This document shows, one piece after another, positions 63,492 to 64,000 of a stretch of 64,000 nt of DNA (its first letter is position 1; each line of letters opens with the position of its first letter). The stretch is from NCBI RefSeq assembly GCF_900182785.1, contig NZ_FXTS01000005.1, forward strand, positions 197,839 through 261,838, read 5' to 3'. The position numbers and the translations under genes are program-made. The notes under the pieces were generated by a model. It did no database searches. It was not told the DNA's origin and was given only the letters and a program-made list of their open reading frames with translations. The stretch is from Oceanospirillum linum (GTDB lineage: Bacteria; Pseudomonadota; Gammaproteobacteria; Pseudomonadales; Halomonadaceae).

Positions 63492-64000
63492 ATTTTAATC
63501 ATAGGCATGCGCGTTATGACGATTTCAATATACCGTCTGAAAATGAGGAAAGACTTTGATTAGAAATGAAAAATCCATTTTCTGGCCTGACTGCTTCCCT
63601 GCTAAACGCGCATACGCATCTGCGCCAATAACCGTGCGCCTGTGCTCTTAAAAAAGGACAGGCACGGTTTCCATAATGTATTGAATTTGCAGCTTATCCA
63701 ATTTCGCTGCGCCGGTAAACCGAGCATTAAGTCGGATAAAACGAACACGTTTCTCTGCGAAACTCAAAATATACTGTATACGCATAGCAAATATTCACAC
63801 AATGGGTGACTAACAGAATATGGCACCAAAGATGGCAAGGTATGTATGCCTAAGTGCGGCGGTAGGAGCTAGCTGGGCATCAGGAACGCGTTAACCGGCT
63901 CTGACGTAGATACCATCTCTCCGAACCGTCCGTAAAGGGTTAGCTAACCACTTGCGGGCGGTATTCGCTTTGATGTTTTACAACGCCAAAACAAATCTGT
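63492..64000. other. Non-coding accessory DNA to the right edge
   Basis: About 500 bp without a convincing reading frame. One imperfect hairpin (ACCGT-GC-GCCTGT / ACAGGC-ACGGT, 63631-63668) is visible. I cannot identify it further. Confidence 0.4.

Noticed and set aside
1..64000. tRNA, rRNA or CRISPR array
   Set aside because: I saw no conserved tRNA T-arm with a matching acceptor stem, no rRNA sequence, and no regularly spaced direct repeats.

Overview
The window looks like a chromosomal segment of a marine, motile, heterotrophic gammaproteobacterium of the Oceanospirillales type (Neptuniibacter/Amphritea/Marinobacterium-like). This is judged from gene content only: TRAP transport, several DMT exporters, many chemotaxis and c-di-GMP proteins, a second EF-G, YaeQ, DUF2986, and a PhhR/TyrR regulator. 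It is mostly ordinary core genome, with an accessory, partly decayed stretch from about 61.9 kb to the right edge.

Layout. 0-9 kb: a partial tyrR/phhR, msrA, a YchJ-like SEC-C protein, an Aer-type PAS chemoreceptor broken by a frameshift, and a 1265-residue hybrid histidine kinase. 9-14.5 kb: an Smr-domain protein, uvrB, aspC (TTG start), yaeQ and a membrane-anchored coiled-coil protein. 14.7-19.4 kb: two adjacent GGDEF-EAL proteins, one with a periplasmic CxxCH haem motif. 19.6-30.7 kb: Lrp, LysR and OmpR-type regulators, a 7TMR-DISM histidine kinase split by an in-frame stop, and DMT, MFS and BrnQ transporters. 31-34 kb: stand-alone EF-G, DUF2986 and a secreted NTF2-like protein.

34.1-37.2 kb holds the most interesting system: a tight operon of a ribbon-helix-helix protein, a CHAD-domain (polyphosphate-binding, phosin-like) protein, a ParA ATPase and a NUDIX hydrolase. 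A near-consensus Pho box (15/18, two TGTCA half-sites 11 bp apart) lies upstream and a terminator follows. I infer a phosphate-starvation-controlled system that positions, and possibly remodels, polyphosphate granules.

37.3-46.5 kb: a beta-oxidation cluster (periplasmic binding protein, acyl-CoA ligase, FadN-like HCDH-ECH fusion, thiolase, acyl-CoA dehydrogenase) with a divergent, frameshifted AraC regulator. 46.6-52.2 kb: slyD, a cold-shock protein, a HAD phosphatase, rsuA, the ABC-F gene ybiT and a DMT exporter. 52.2-61.9 kb: a DctPQM TRAP operon with a divergent LysR gene, an HBM-like chemoreceptor, and gabD-gabT. 61.9-64 kb: REP-like repeats, a 261-bp IS1182-like relic with 17-bp inverted ends, an HNH-type orphan gene, attC-like inverted repeats and an IS110-family transposase tail.

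Three genes are broken by one-base differences in homopolymers (T5, G6, G7) and a fourth by an in-frame stop. Either the assembly has homopolymer errors or some of these loci vary; raw reads would decide. I saw no rRNA, tRNA or CRISPR array.
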